DNA from: Hyaloperonospora brassicae
Lineage: Eukaryota > Oomycota > Peronosporomycetes > Peronosporales > Peronosporaceae
Length of the DNA stretch: 64,000 nucleotides
Direction: 5' to 3'
Assembly: GCA_947650285.1 (NCBI GenBank)
Contig: CANTFL010001403.1
Coordinates: forward strand, 124,001 to 188,000
Below are positions 1-11,003 of this stretch, piece after piece. A program made the translations under genes and the position numbers. Below the pieces are notes generated by a model that was given only the letters and a program-made list of their open reading frames with translations, was not told the DNA's origin and ran no database searches. The number at the start of each line of letters is the position of its first letter. Within the stretch, counting starts at the first letter, position 1.

Positions 1-907
1 ACGCCAAAGGCGCCCGAGAGACCGAAACAATGGAACAGTCGACACTCGCAGACAGGAGCGCTTCTATGGCGCCAGCAGATATTCCAGTGGCAAGCACTCG
101 AACCTGGTATCGTAGCGGATCGCCACCACAAGCGTATTTGTCAGACACATGAAGCGGTGAGTCCTCTCGCTCAACGATTGTAGGGCATTGGAGGCACAGG
201 CGGCTTCCTCTGTACTCGATATCCTTGGAGTGCCATCCAAATGCAGCCGCTCGATCAGCAAGGGTAAAGGTGATTCGACGCGTTACACTATCGTAATGTG
301 TGCGTTTCGCCGCGCGAACCAGCGTGCGAGTTAAGATCGCCTCCGGCGTTTGGTCTTGTTTGTCCTCTAATAGCTGGAGAAGTAAAGTCTTCTCGGCGAT
401 GAAGCGAGGCATACGAATCTTGGGAGAAATAATCGCAACAACACTTCCTTCGAGGTAAGCCTCAAAAAAATCAAGCATAGGCACTCGCATAACACAAGTG
501 TGTGTACACCATAGAAACCCTGGAGGGCTAGGGAGCACGATGCTTCCCATGATCCATGTGGCTAGATCTTCTTCTTCCACTGCAAGCATCGGACGTAGAT
601 CCGAGTCTGACTTGGCCTTCCACGGCCGCGTTGCTACTTTTATCCAGAGTTTCTGTTGAACATCCATGCTCCCACTGGCTTCGCTCTGCCCGACCGCGTC
701 CTTATAGCTACAAGATTGGCGTTCAGGGGTGGTTGGGAAATCAGTATCGGGTAAGCTAGAGTCATCAGGAACCCCCGTGGGGACGTCCGAGGATTTAAAG
801 GCGCACCAGTGCGCATTCTTGCCCATCGAGCCCTCGTCAGGAGCTGGCGGAGGTGGGATAGAGTCGTGGGGGGAAGCACCTGCGTCGTCAGCAGTACCGC
901 TGCTCAT
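1..907 (-). CDS. LINE ORF1-like protein, partial (runs off left edge)
   Basis: An uninterrupted minus-strand frame of 302 codons starts at an ATG at 905-907, with an in-frame TAA a short way upstream, and is still open at base 1, so its C-terminus lies outside the window. The N-terminal third is acidic and proline-rich (DSIPPPPAPDEGS). A stretch reading SYKDAVGQSE follows, then an ordered region with TLVRAAKRTHYDSVTRRITF. Arrangement and composition (disordered start, then a basic/hydrophobic module) resemble ORF1 proteins of LINE-type retroelements, and the next element to the right is a LINE 3' end on the same strand. I see no catalytic motif. The coding call is strong because a frame this long without stops is unlikely by chance here; the LINE ORF1 assignment is an inference. 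Confidence 0.55.
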   Translation of the reverse strand, partial: MSSGTADDAGASPHDSIPPPPAPDEGSMGKNAHWCAFKSSDVPTGVPDDSSLPDTDFPTTPERQSCSYKDAVGQSEASGSMDVQQKLWIKVATRPWKAKSDSDLRPMLAVEEEDLATWIMGSIVLPSPPGFLWCTHTCVMRVPMLDFFEAYLEGSVVAIISPKIRMPRFIAEKTLLLQLLEDKQDQTPEAILTRTLVRAAKRTHYDSVTRRITFTLADRAAAFGWHSKDIEYRGSRLCLQCPTIVEREDSPLHVSDKYACGGDPLRYQVRVLATGISAGAIEALLSASVDCSIVSVSRAPLA

Positions 908-1953
908 GTCAAAAAGGGGGGGGCACACTTCCACGTGCCGCGTTGTGATTGGTTACGTGCACTATACGGTGCAAATTTGGAAGTAGAGAGAGATGTGTTA
1001 TTCACTGCAATGCTCCGTATAGCAGGTGACCACTGATGGAGTTGGCGGCTGAAGCAAGCACCCTTCGCTTTCCGCGGTGAGCGACACTGCGCGCCATTGA
1101 CAAACATCTTGGTCCGTGAATCCAAGGCTAAGCGGACGGGAGGACTCGAGTTTGCAATGATTAACCTTACAGAAGTCTTGGTGTCCATGGCGTCGTTGGC
1201 CGGTATGGAAGAAGCCATCAGATTACGCTCGCGGTAGTGGTGGACTTAGCTGGCGACGGCAATACCACGAGTAATCGCCCGTGTCTCACGATACATTGCT
1301 TAGAGCTAAGGGTCGAGTGGTAGCGATGTACCCGCAGCGGTGCTGACAACTTTCGTTGGCCCCAACATGGTGAAGTAGTCTCTACTCCTGCTTGTCAAAG
1401 GCCACGGACGAGAGCTCTCTAAGCAACAACATTGCCTGCCGGAGTCGCCCCGTTATAGGCCAGGCTGGCGACCCAAACAAGAGCCGCCGCATACGGGAAT
1501 ACGTGTAAGTTGATACATACCGACCCTAAGCCGCCTGCTATCGGGTTGCTGCGAGAAATATCGGCGAAACAGAGCAAGTAGAAGAAATCATTTTTTTCGC
1601 CGCAGGAACAGCCCTAAGTGGTGCAGGCTCGAGTTGGCGCAACAGGGCATCCGCCAACGTAGAGCGCACGAGGGCCTACGCCCGCATACCTGCCCAGCCA
1701 CCAGATTGATACGTCGAGCTGTGGAAACGGGCCAACGCGCGCTGTAGTCCAGTCTGAGCCAGGGTCTGGTGCACTTCTGTCATCAAGCTGGGTCATCGTT
1801 TCTAGTTGACCATGCGGACATTGCGTTCAGCAGATGTGAGCGGCAGTGGACCTAAACAGCGACGAGTGGTACTACAGTTGAATATGTTGGTGGTGTCAAG
1901 AGGCGACTGCCCCGCACGTGATGATAGGATGATGATGATTTCATGACCGTCTA
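908..1953. other. No gene recognised
   Basis: Non-coding by inspection. Only short overlapping frames with no recognisable motif are present. It lies upstream of the left-edge minus-strand frame and downstream of the LINE 3' fragment, so it probably holds LINE untranslated sequence and junk. Confidence 0.5.
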
Positions 1954-2694
1954 TTAGCAAACAATTATGCACAAAAAGTCTGAAAACTTCCAAGCCAGGA
2001 CAGCAGCTCCGGAACCGGGTGGCTGGTCGTAGCTTTCCCCTGAATATATCGACCCATCTCGAGGTTCGAGAGTGAAGAGGTCGATACATAAATGCATGAT
2101 AGCCCCAGCAACAGCTGTGTCGGGACCGCGATGTTCGCGTTTCGCTACCGCGTTAAGATGCCTGATGCCGACCTCCCAAAAACGCTCAGCGCTCTGAAGA
2201 GCCGCCGTCTGCTTCCCTCGAAAAACAGCGTCGTTCCGCTCACACCATAAGTGAGTCAGACGGATGCTGCTCATGATAAACCAAAGACATTCCCAAAGCG
2301 CGACGCCTGTCTCGGAGTCCTCCGGGAGCTTATGATGTATCCGAAGACGTTGTCTGGCCGGTAAGGCCGGAGCTTGACGATTCATACCAGCGAGAGAGGT
2401 GTTCGAAAGAGCAGGCCGTCCGTCCCGGACACCAGTCCAATGTCCGATAAGTTTGGTCCAACACGCTTGGGCTTTAGCGCATTCCCAAAAGATGTGAGCC
2501 GACGTTTCTTTGAGACCCTGGCACGACGATATAGCCCGGCAACTATTATCCGCGCGACGGCCGGAATGGTAGAGGTTGAGTTGCTTGGTGGCAATTCGGT
2601 GATAGGTCCAGACCTGGTAGGCGGAAAGGCTGTTAGCATGCCGCCAAACTTGAGACGGACGCTGATTCGCACGTGATGATAGGAAATCGTTCAC
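1954..2694 (-). pseudogene. LINE-like reverse transcriptase, C-terminal zinc-finger fragment
   Basis: A 246-codon minus-strand frame holds the C-terminal zinc-binding region found after reverse transcriptase in many LINE polyproteins (zf-RVT type): CRAISSC, then HIFWEC, then ACW, giving a Cys/His spacing typical of that module. It continues through LWECLWFIMSSIRLTHLW, which aligns residue for residue with the piece at 27.6-28.15 kb (RIWCIACSICFVTLWVQR). No reverse transcriptase core precedes it: upstream of about 2760 the frame breaks up, so this is a 5'-truncated copy, as is common for LINEs. The first ATG-like codon in the frame is a GTG and is not a credible start. It is probably not expressed as a functional protein. 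Confidence 0.7.
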
Positions 2695-4065
2695 GAGTCT
2701 CGAATCGCTTGGCTACCAGTTGTGCCACGTACTAGCTATCAGCCAAAGATGCCCCTCGAAGGAGCGACTGGCACCTTTGCTGATCGCTAGTGGTCGTCTC
2801 ATGTGACGCAATTGGCGGGCGACCCGGTTGCCGCACCAATAGTCGTGACCGCGCACGCGCGCAGGGCATGTAGCCGGAACGATTGCGAACGGTTGTCATA
2901 AACCATGCACTTTGGTCGGCGCTGCACAATCATCTCTCTCTCTCTCTGCATGCACGCTAAGACATAGCATGAGCAAACGACAAGACTCGCGCTGATCGCT
3001 GTGCGCGACTTTACCACGAGCGCCGTGTTCTGTCTCGCTTGCTGTACGTACGTCCACGACCGGTACGCTCTGTACAATCTATGTCTAGTTTCAGCCGATA
3101 GCCGCTAAGCATTGGTACGATCGCCTCAGCTCGTCGTTACATGCACTAGGCACTTGTCGAGCAGACGGTACCAACAAGTACGTCTATGTTAGACAAAGGG
3201 ACGACTCGCTTTCTGCCAACACAAATTGCGTGCTACTTGACTTGTCTTACCGAAGGCCCCGGTTGGTCCACAATCATGCACCGGCCGTACGACACCCGTA
3301 CTCCAAATTTTCTCAAATGGCACAAGAGAGAGGCAAACGCGTCTTTTTAGCCTTCACAATGGTCGCAGGACATCCGGTATACCCCGAGCCTGATGCTTCG
3401 TAACGTCAATGCTCCTCTTCCGAGTCCCATAGTTACACGGCGGTTGTCGCCTTCAATGATAGCCCTTGGGCTCCCCTCTGGATGGCTCGCATCATACCAC
3501 GACATCAGGCGTGCTCCTTGACGTTCGTGTATGCCCGCTCGATACGCCCGCTCTGCTACAGCTCGATCCTGTTGCATGCCGGTTTCTTACGTTTCGCTGC
3601 CTTCACTGGAAACTGATTGCACGTTGAAAGGGCACACAATCTCGTTGCACCCATGAGGTCAGCGTATGCCACAGTTCACACGTGTGCTAACGTCTCGTCG
3701 CCGCATCAGGATAGCCTTAGAGTAGAGCATCTTTGATGACATGGGATAGCCCTGTGCCTATCTGCGTGCACGATGTGCCAAAACGCTGTGCACGCGCACT
3801 GACCTTCAGCAGTCGTCCGTCCAGTGATACGTGAGCTTATGTGAGCGCGCCTGTGCGCACAAGCTTGTCCAAAATTTTGTCTTGTTGTCTCCTCCACTCC
3901 ACGGCAGCAGCTGTAGCTTCCGACAATCAGTGTCGCTTTCGAGGTTGTTCCAAAAGAGGCATACTTACCAGCCTGCCTTCCAATACATGATCCACACCCG
4001 GTACACTTCGTGAGCTCGCCGCGTCGTAGGCTTCACTGTCGCTGGCGTCTGTGGGACGCTGCGGT
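2695..4065. other. No gene recognised
   Basis: No frame here has a recognisable domain. A short CT microsatellite lies near 2934-2947. Small frames on both strands overlap one another and look like chance. Confidence 0.5.
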
Positions 4066-4603
4066 CTACCACTCGCTACATTGCGCTGTTTTATTTCGAT
4101 GCTTTGTCAATTCTTCAGGCAGTGCACCAACGAAATCCCCAAACCGACAATGCGGTTGTCTTTCTGAAGCCAGAAGGACGTGCGGATTCACGCGGGAATT
4201 GGGCACGCTCCTAAGCATCCGTAATCGAGCGGATGCGCAAAGACACAATGCCTCGTGGCTCTCTCGGTGCGTCTGGCAAGTATCCACCGTCTGCTGCTTC
4301 TCTATGGTCGTCATGACAATCGTCCAACGGAATCCCATACATCGCTCGCTCCAACATGAGGGGCCACTCTGCTGGTCGCCGCTCGATGTGGTGAGTCCCA
4401 GATGCAAACAGTGGTCCGTTGCGTTGGGTACCGCTGTAGCGGACCCCTTCGGACTCGGATGAAGCTGCCGCCAATGCCCAATCATCGGCGCACTCAGTCC
4501 AATCGCTGTTCGAGGGATGCAGTTTGGCTTGTGGAAGATGTGTGATCGCTTGAGCGGTTGGAACGACGAAGGAGGAGACCTGGACCCCCACTTGCGAAAG
4601 CAC
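4066..4603 (-). pseudogene. Possible Ty1/copia RNase H relic
   Basis: Two overlapping minus-strand frames (4066-4485 and 4211-4603) each contain parts that resemble the RNase H end of a copia polyprotein: a DDWA segment followed by an EKQQTVDTCQTHRESHEAL segment that resembles the KKQxTVxxSSTEAEYxAL block, then LTKHRNK resembling RTKHIDI. The pieces lie in different frames, implying frameshifts. Similarity is weak and read by eye; chance resemblance is quite possible. No LTRs were recognised around it. Confidence 0.3.
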
Positions 4604-5115
4604 TTGCAGGTCTACTCATTCGCGCAGGGCGTACGATATCTCGTCAACCTTTTGCAATGGTCGAATCGTTCTTTCGATGGTGTGCTCGTCTTTCCATGGG
4701 TTGGTGGCCGATGTAGATGGCCCCACGAAAAGCTTCAACTCCTGCTGTCCTCGCGTGTGCCGATCCTGTGCACGCAGTATCCAGGTGCTTACCACTTGTC
4801 GATTGTGCCGTGCGTGTCGTCACTTTGCTCTCGACGCTGCCGAGCGATCCGAAAGGAAGGGCTGTGCGCGCCACCGCCTTTCCATCCGTGCCCTGCGTGC
4901 GCCCTCCCGTCGTCACGTTACTCAGCTCTCCCATCTCGCTGCGCTCCTTGACTCGTCCTACCCATGCTCATGTCACAGCGAGCGACATCCATTGTGGGAT
5001 CGATGGCAAGTCCTTCAGCCCGTCAACTGGTACATGAGTCGAGGCACAACGCAATCTGTCCACGACAGCACAAGCCACGGACCCCCGTCCTCTGAAAGCA
5101 CCCCACCCCACCCCC

Positions 5116-7236
5116 ATGCCAATGGACGCCAATGCAGACGGGTCCGAGCGTCGCTACGTCCGGTCGAGCGACCGCCGCTTGGCCGAAGTGGCAGCTCAAG
5201 CAGCCGCGCGGTTCGACCTGGACGAGTTGCAGTATCGACGGTGCGAATCCAATGGCGTCATGACCGAGCACGTAATGGACGGCACCATTGTGACTGCAAC
5301 AAGTATCATCGAGTGCTCGCTCGCCGAGATGCGGGGGCTCTTGGCGGCGCCCACGAGCGAACGCTACGCGTGGGTCATGCGCGAACTCGTCGGTCGGGAC
5401 TTTATCTACGGCACGATCGTGCACCGCGCGAAGGAGGTGGCGACGCAGGACGTGACGGTCCGCACAGCGACGTTCCTCAAGCGCCACATGCTCGCACGCA
5501 ATGAACAATGGTGCTTCGTGTGTGCGCTCAAGACCTGTGAGGCGACCCAACGCGAGGGCTTCACGGTCACCATGGCGTCGCAGCATCCGGATGACGTGTT
5601 CGCGGGCAAAGCTCAAGCTGCCAGCGTCGCACACATCCAGGGCGTCACGGGGTTCTACCTCGTCACGGCCGAGCCACAGAAAACGACGAAAGCAGGACGC
5701 ACGAAGCGAGCGGTCCGCGTCACCTTTTGCGCCCACGTGCCAACAGCTTTGAGCCCGGGACGGCTTGCACCGTTTCGGTGGCTCCAGTTGACGAAGAATG
5801 GACCGAAAGTGACCGACGCCTCGAGCAGCATGGCGCTCGCACGGGTCGTCGAGTTTGCCCGCTCACTGAAGCAGTACCAGAACGCTGTGTGCTGGCGTCG
5901 ACTGGACGCACAAGTGTTTGTCGACTTGCAAAAGGTGCAGCCGACCAACACCCGTTGTGCGTGCTGCACGCGTCGCGTGGATGTCGTCAAGCGAATCTTT
6001 GGGACGGCCCGAGTAGGGACGGCGTCGTCGCGACGCTCGAAGCACTGCCACTTGTGTGGCTTCCTTGCCTGCGCTCATTGTCTGCGCTCGATCGACCAGG
6101 CCCCACCGTCGAACGAGAGTTTACAGCGAGCGAAGCAAGGTGTCAAGTACAGCCGAGTGGTGCACGTGTGCGACCACTGCATGCAGCGCATTGACGATGC
6201 CGACTACGACAGTCTCTGCGCCACCGAAGGCAGCACGGCAACGTCTTCCCAGATACAGCCTGATGGACCGAGCGTGGAGCCCGCGAGTGCTGTGATTGCC
6301 CAGTCGCTCAGTCAAGTGCTTAGTACCGCTTCGGAAGCAGAGAAGGCTGTTGTCGTCCGAGTCATCAAGCACATCATCAGCTCAACGCATACTGGCAACT
6401 TTCGTGCCGACTCGAGTGATTTGACCGTGCGACTTGTTCAGTTGGCAAAGGAGTATAGCTTTTCCGGCGAGATAGTTCATCATGAGCCAAAAGCAGTGCC
6501 TGAAGTCACGCCTGAACTTCCAGCAAGTCATGACCTCCATCCGCTTGCAGATAGCCGGGGACGTCAATATGAGCTGCAACTTGCGGATCTATGCGACAAC
6601 AATGCCAACGACGTGAAAGGGGCTCAAGGAAATGAAGATGAAGAAGCTCCAGAAGATGATGAAGGGGAGGTCGATGCCAAAAAAGTTCGCAAGGGGATCG
6701 ACATCGCACGCCACCCGAAGCCAGCCGATGAACGCCGACGGCTGCAGTGGATTGACGAACACCCAAACATCGTGTCGCATGTGATGAATCTCCCGGATCT
6801 AGAGCTGATCTGCAATATCGCTTGTGGAGAGCTACAATGTGCTGCGACGATCGTTACTCTTATCGGACCTCACGCAGCGCACGTCGTGGCGTCTACTGAA
6901 CCGGCTTGGCGAGGAGGTCAGCTTCCTCGTGATCACTCCATCTGCGCCCACGTCCTCATGAACGACGACCCGCTACTCGTTCCCCATCCAGAAGCGGATG
7001 TACGCTTCAGCTCAATGGACCTGGTGTGTCGCGATGGCGTACGCTTTTACTTTGGCTTTCCAATCAAGATCAACTATCCGGAAGGTGGCGGCTCTACTGC
7101 CGTCGGGACATTCTGCTGCATTCACGTTGGCAAAAGCCGCGAAGTGTCGGAATCCCAGTATACGCTCATGGCGACTCTTGCTGGCGGTGTCACACGTGTG
7201 ATGGAGTCCCGGGCAGCAAGTTTACTGGAGGGCTAG
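5116..7236 (+). CDS. FYVE zinc finger and GAF domain protein
   Basis: A 706-residue intronless protein. The N-terminal 260 residues have the look of the START-like (lipid-binding) region that precedes FYVE fingers in many oomycete proteins. The FYVE-type finger spans about residues 278-360: CACC, a basic patch RRSKHCHLCG, CAHC and finally HVCDHC, giving eight metal ligands; the usual WxxD and exact R+HHC+xCG motifs are altered. An acidic linker (about 480-545) follows. The C-terminal part (about 565-700) reads as a GAF domain (CGELQCAATIVTLIG, SICAHVLMND, RFYFGFPIKI, GTFCCIHV). FYVE fingers bind PI3P on endosomes, so an endosomal sensor or trafficking role is inferred. The ATG follows a C-rich tract (CACCCC runs) and is the first good in-frame start. 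Codons and frame are intact. Confidence 0.85.
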   Translation: MPMDANADGSERRYVRSSDRRLAEVAAQAAARFDLDELQYRRCESNGVMTEHVMDGTIVTATSIIECSLAEMRGLLAAPTSERYAWVMRELVGRDFIYGTIVHRAKEVATQDVTVRTATFLKRHMLARNEQWCFVCALKTCEATQREGFTVTMASQHPDDVFAGKAQAASVAHIQGVTGFYLVTAEPQKTTKAGRTKRAVRVTFCAHVPTALSPGRLAPFRWLQLTKNGPKVTDASSSMALARVVEFARSLKQYQNAVCWRRLDAQVFVDLQKVQPTNTRCACCTRRVDVVKRIFGTARVGTASSRRSKHCHLCGFLACAHCLRSIDQAPPSNESLQRAKQGVKYSRVVHVCDHCMQRIDDADYDSLCATEGSTATSSQIQPDGPSVEPASAVIAQSLSQVLSTASEAEKAVVVRVIKHIISSTHTGNFRADSSDLTVRLVQLAKEYSFSGEIVHHEPKAVPEVTPELPASHDLHPLADSRGRQYELQLADLCDNNANDVKGAQGNEDEEAPEDDEGEVDAKKVRKGIDIARHPKPADERRRLQWIDEHPNIVSHVMNLPDLELICNIACGELQCAATIVTLIGPHAAHVVASTEPAWRGGQLPRDHSICAHVLMNDDPLLVPHPEADVRFSSMDLVCRDGVRFYFGFPIKINYPEGGGSTAVGTFCCIHVGKSREVSESQYTLMATLAGGVTRVMESRAASLLEG

Positions 7237-8249
7237 AAGAGTGGAGACAATTGACGCATTATAAGTTGCAAGGAGCAACAACGACATGTACAAGTGCATG
7301 TGCAGGAACAGCTCGAACACGTCGTCCTGTATCGCCACCGGAACTACGGACAGTTTTACGTTAGGAGTGGTGTGACTGCATCTAGCAGGATCGAGGCCGC
7401 AAAGAAGCTCGTGTTCTGGTAAGTTTGCAAACTGCAATACGTTTTTTTAGCTTAACCTACAGTCCCAAAAGCGCTCGAGTGCGTCAAGGAACAAAGAGTC
7501 GATCCGCTGAGAAGTAGCGTCGAGACATTAATAAATTTGGCCACCTCAATCTATGAGCACACAGCTTGACGAAGTATGCCTCGGAGCTATTCTCCATTTT
7601 TCGCGGTCGAGCTCAAGCCAAACAGCCCCCTGCTCCTCATCACAGGCACCACTCTTCGGCGGTGAACATGTCTTGCAGGAGCTGAAGTGGGTGGGGAGTG
7701 GTTGATCCCCGTGCAGCCTCAAGCCGCGCGGGTAGTTAACACGGGGCAACTTTACGATAGTCGGCGTCCTAACGCTACGCATCACTGCTCCGGCACATGC
7801 ACACGTCAGTTGAAGCAGTCGCGCCAGCGGTTGTTATGGGGCTATCCCACCAAACGTGACATCGCTCCGGCGTATGCACACTTCCGATAATCGGTAGCCT
7901 AAGCGGCCGAAACGGATACAAATCCAGGCACACGTCTGGCACTAGGCCCCAGCAGCACAGCCGGACGATCCCGTAAGCGTCTTCGAAGGTGACCAGGCCC
8001 CGCACAACCCACCGAACTCTATTGAACATCGGCATTGCCATTCTGGCTAAAGGACTATTAGACATCTCGCAACGAATAACAGCTCAATGGGCAGGTCTGC
8101 CTCTCCCTCTCTCATTCCACGACGCATTGGAGGTCGCAGCAGATGACTCCACGTGTGACTCACCTTGTTTCGGTGGCCTGTCTAGACATCCGGTTCAGTA
8201 TTTAAACGGTCGTAGTGGCACTACCCATCTTCCGTGAGGTACAACGTGG
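7237..8249. other. No gene recognised
   Basis: This is the 3' flank of the FYVE/GAF gene and the poorly defined 5' end of the LINE-like relic. A minus-strand 79-codon frame at 7546-7785 has no recognisable domain. Confidence 0.5.
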
Positions 8250-9192
8250 CAGCCTCTTCCCGCAACTTTCGCGATTCATTGAAGTGATTACGTGCTTGGC
8301 AGCATGACATTATCAACGCCCTTCTAGTGCTACCTTCGGCGTCTTGTGGCACGGATGGTGAGGCGTAACGAAGCGTTGATGCTGACACGATGAGCAGTTC
8401 TAAGCATATGGTTGTCATTGTAACGGGAAAAGCTCGTCCCTCGAGGGAAGCCTTTCTGCGGGGAGGGCACGATAGCGAACCATTTCGCATCCGAATGAGG
8501 CCCGATTCTCGGCCGCCCTCACAACAGTCCCGACAAAGAACTTGAGGCAGGCTATTAACGACTTCATCACCATGCCCCCCGACCGAGTCCTTTCGCGAAC
8601 AGACAACGTGAGGCTAATGATGCCCATAACGCTCACAGAAGTCATAATCGCCATTACAGCGCTTGGAAGGCATAAGGCCGCTGGCCCGGACGGCCTGAAT
8701 AACGACTTTCTGAAAGATTTCTCAAGCACTTCTGGCGCCAGCCCTCGTCACTATAGGCAACGAGCTCTTGCAAGGCCGGGCCCCTCCACAATCTTTTCTG
8801 GAAGGTCTTATCATTCCACTACGAAAGAAGGGCGATTATATGGATGCAATGGATTACAGGCCCATCGCTCTACTCCAAACAGGCTACAAAATTGTTGCTA
8901 AGGTGATCTCGTGTCGTGTCCATGAATTCATTGGAGGCCCAGTTCAGAATACACAACAGGGTTTCATCTATGGCAGACAAATATCCAAAACTGTCATGAT
9001 GATGTTGGCCCGTTTAAAGTCGGCGGCAGATGAATTGGAGCTGGATGCAGCATCAAGTAGAGCCATTTTTCTCCATGACTTTCGAAAATCATACGATATG
9101 GTATTGCGAGATTTCCTATTCCAGGTGATGCGGGCATTTGGGTTTGATAGCTCTTTTATCGCGATGGTACGACACCTCGGCGAGATTTCTAG
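8250..9192 (+). pseudogene. LINE-like reverse transcriptase relic, piece 1 of 5
   Basis: Reverse transcriptase blocks of a LINE-type element are spread over shifting frames. HKAAGPDGLNNDFL (about 8670-8710) is the conserved block before the fingers. GLIIPLRKKGDYMDAMDYRP and LLQTGYKIVAKVI follow. QQGFIYGRQI comes next, and then FLHDFRKSYD, the block holding the first catalytic Asp. A frameshift separates the first two parts (8542-8901 and 8768-9217 are in different frames). The 5' limit is uncertain. The frame is cut at 9192 by a solo LTR and resumes at 9586, after the duplicated target site. Confidence 0.75.
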
Positions 9193-9580
9193 TGTAACGG
9201 GGCAGCCCGTTACATGATATTGTCACTTAAGGAAAGTGACAATAAAGAATATAAGATGGATATTCTTTAAACAATATCACCAAAGTGGTGATATTGAAGG
9301 GTCGACCAAAGGGGCTGTTCATTGGTTGATATCGTGATGATATCAACCCACCAATCGCCGCAAGACGCGCGCAATGAGTGGTGACGAGACGTCACCATAC
9401 ATGCAGTTATATTAGTATAATTAAATTAAGTCAAACGAAGAGACAGTAGTTTAAAGACTTAATTTATTAATATAACAGTTCTACTTTTACCCTACCTACG
9501 CTTCCTCGCTCGCCACGTGTACGTCCGTCGGGGCACCCAAATCCCTTGCGTTAAGTTACGCAAGGGTGTGCCCCGTTACA
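9193..9580 (+). repeat. Solo LTR, G2 family
   Basis: A 388-bp sequence starts TGTAACGGGGCAG and ends CCCCGTTACA, flanked by a perfect 5-bp duplication TCTAG (9188-9192 and 9581-9585). It is clearly the same family as the LTRs of G2 and the solo LTR at 18700. No internal retroelement sequence is present, so this is the product of LTR-LTR recombination. It interrupts the reverse transcriptase frame between catalytic blocks. It is built almost wholly of consecutive hairpins; see findings. Confidence 0.95.
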
Positions 9581-10471
9581 TCTAGTCAATGGCATATTAT
9601 CCGACCCCACACCTGTTCGCACGGGGATCCGGCAGAATTTCCCGTTCGCGCCACTTCTATTCCTGCTGGTGGCCGAAATCCTGGCTATCGCATTGTTACA
9701 ATCGCCCATGGTTCAAGGCCTGCGTCATCCCCGGTTCTTCGATCACGAGCAGAAATTTTCTGCTTTTGTTGGTGACTCAACCGTCTTTGTTCACCGTGCA
9801 GATCAACTGCCACAGGTCATGAAAATTGTTCAACGGTTCGATGCGCTGTCGGGACTCTGTGTGCAACCGGCAACGAGTGTTCTGATCCTGCTTAATACGG
9901 CGGTGGACCTCACAGACTACTCCGGTTTACCAGTGCTTCGACACGGCGACACTACTCGATACTTAGGGTATCAAGTAGAAACAAGGGACTTGGAGGGTGC
10001 CAACTGGGCTTTACGCATACGAAATATCAACAAGCGTCTAGCGACAGCAGCAACCCTCTAGACGAGTGTGACCGTTAGAATTTTGCTGTTAATATCAATT
10101 ATGCTTCCAGCAGTACTGTTTACTTCGGCCGTCTTTCGTTTGCCCCACTGGACCAGGAGTGAGTTGCATAACCTACAGAAACAATATTTGTGGAATCACT
10201 CGACGTCTACGGACCGGAGCGGGCACAAAGTAAATCCAGGTCTGCTTTTTATCCCCAGGGGGCGGGGGTATCGGGCTCATCTCCATTGACGTTGCCGTCT
10301 GTACGCAAAATTTAAAGCACGCCATGCAGTGGCTCATTCGGAAACCCGATCGTTATTTCCAAGCCTGGCTAGCGTGGACATTCCAGCACCTTTCAGCTTC
10401 TGAGACGTGGAGTTTGCCTCCGGCTTTTCCGTCCCACCGGTGCAGCCCCGAAACTCACGGCCCACAGCCCA
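9581..10471 (+). pseudogene. LINE-like reverse transcriptase relic, piece 2 of 5
   Basis: Continuation of the relic after the solo LTR. FSAFVGDSTVFVHRADQL (within 9669-10061) corresponds to the reverse transcriptase block that normally reads (Y/F)ADD; here the second catalytic Asp is replaced by Ser. LRHGDTTRYLGYQVE matches the following LxxYLG block. A stop at about 10059 and a second frame at 10068-10289 (RLPHWTRSELHNLQKQYLW) carry the thumb/connection region. The piece ends at 10471 with the target duplication of G1 (GCCCA at 10467-10471). It is a decayed, non-functional copy. Confidence 0.75.
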
Positions 10472-10944
10472 TGTAACGGGGTTACACGTCGGCTGGTAGC
10501 CGACGATAGGTGTGGTGCACACACGAGAGGGGGGTACCCTATACGGTAATATTAGAACACAGTGAGCGTATCAATTGTTGAAGACTGGTGTCTGTCATCA
10601 ATTGATTGCAAGATCTTTTAAGAGGTTATTTAGGGCAGGTTAAATACGTTGTTCTAAGGTGTTCTTTTAGGTTAAATGAAGAAATAAAATTCAGTTCCCA
10701 TTTTGATCAACATAAGACACGTGCCTTACGAGGCGTCTTGATCGGAAGAGCTAGCAACGCCTGTAAAGGTAGCTACTCTTGAGCACTCTGTGCTGTGATT
10801 CATTTAAATCGTTTGGTCCCCCTGGAACAGGAACCGTAAGCTCTCTGAGCTTGTTGACTCTCTGAGTCGGGTTCGTAGAACCAAAGTTGCTCGTAAGAGC
10901 GTTAAGTCTTCCTCTAACTTAAGGAGCTGTGTATCTCTGCTACA
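10472..10944 (+). repeat. G1 5' LTR
   Basis: 473 bp, TG...CA ends. Compared with the 3' LTR it differs by scattered substitutions and by a cluster near 10812-10823. It contains consecutive hairpins, for example arms 10487-10494/10498-10505 (8 bp, 3-nt loop) and 10510-10514/10518-10522. Confidence 0.95.
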
Positions 10945-10946
10945 CT

Positions 10947-10963
10947 TGGTAGCACTCGTAGTC
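10947..10963 (+). other. G1 primer-binding site
   Basis: Two bases after the 5' LTR the sequence TGGTAGCACTCGTAGTC begins with the TGG that pairs with a tRNA CCA end. The same 10-base core TGGTAGCACT occurs at the matching place in G2, so both elements probably use the same tRNA primer. The tRNA identity is not determined. Confidence 0.75.
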
Positions 10964-11003
10964 AATCTACACCTGAGTCGGTAACGACTGATCCTCTGCG
11001 AGG

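Noticed and set aside
4677..5504. 275-codon plus-strand frame upstream of and overlapping the FYVE/GAF gene
   Set aside because: Runs in another frame over the 5' flank and the first 390 bases of the FYVE/GAF gene, with Arg/His-rich composition typical of shadow frames; no motif.
5023..5736. 237-codon minus-strand frame
   Set aside because: Antisense shadow of the FYVE/GAF gene; no motif and no separate support.
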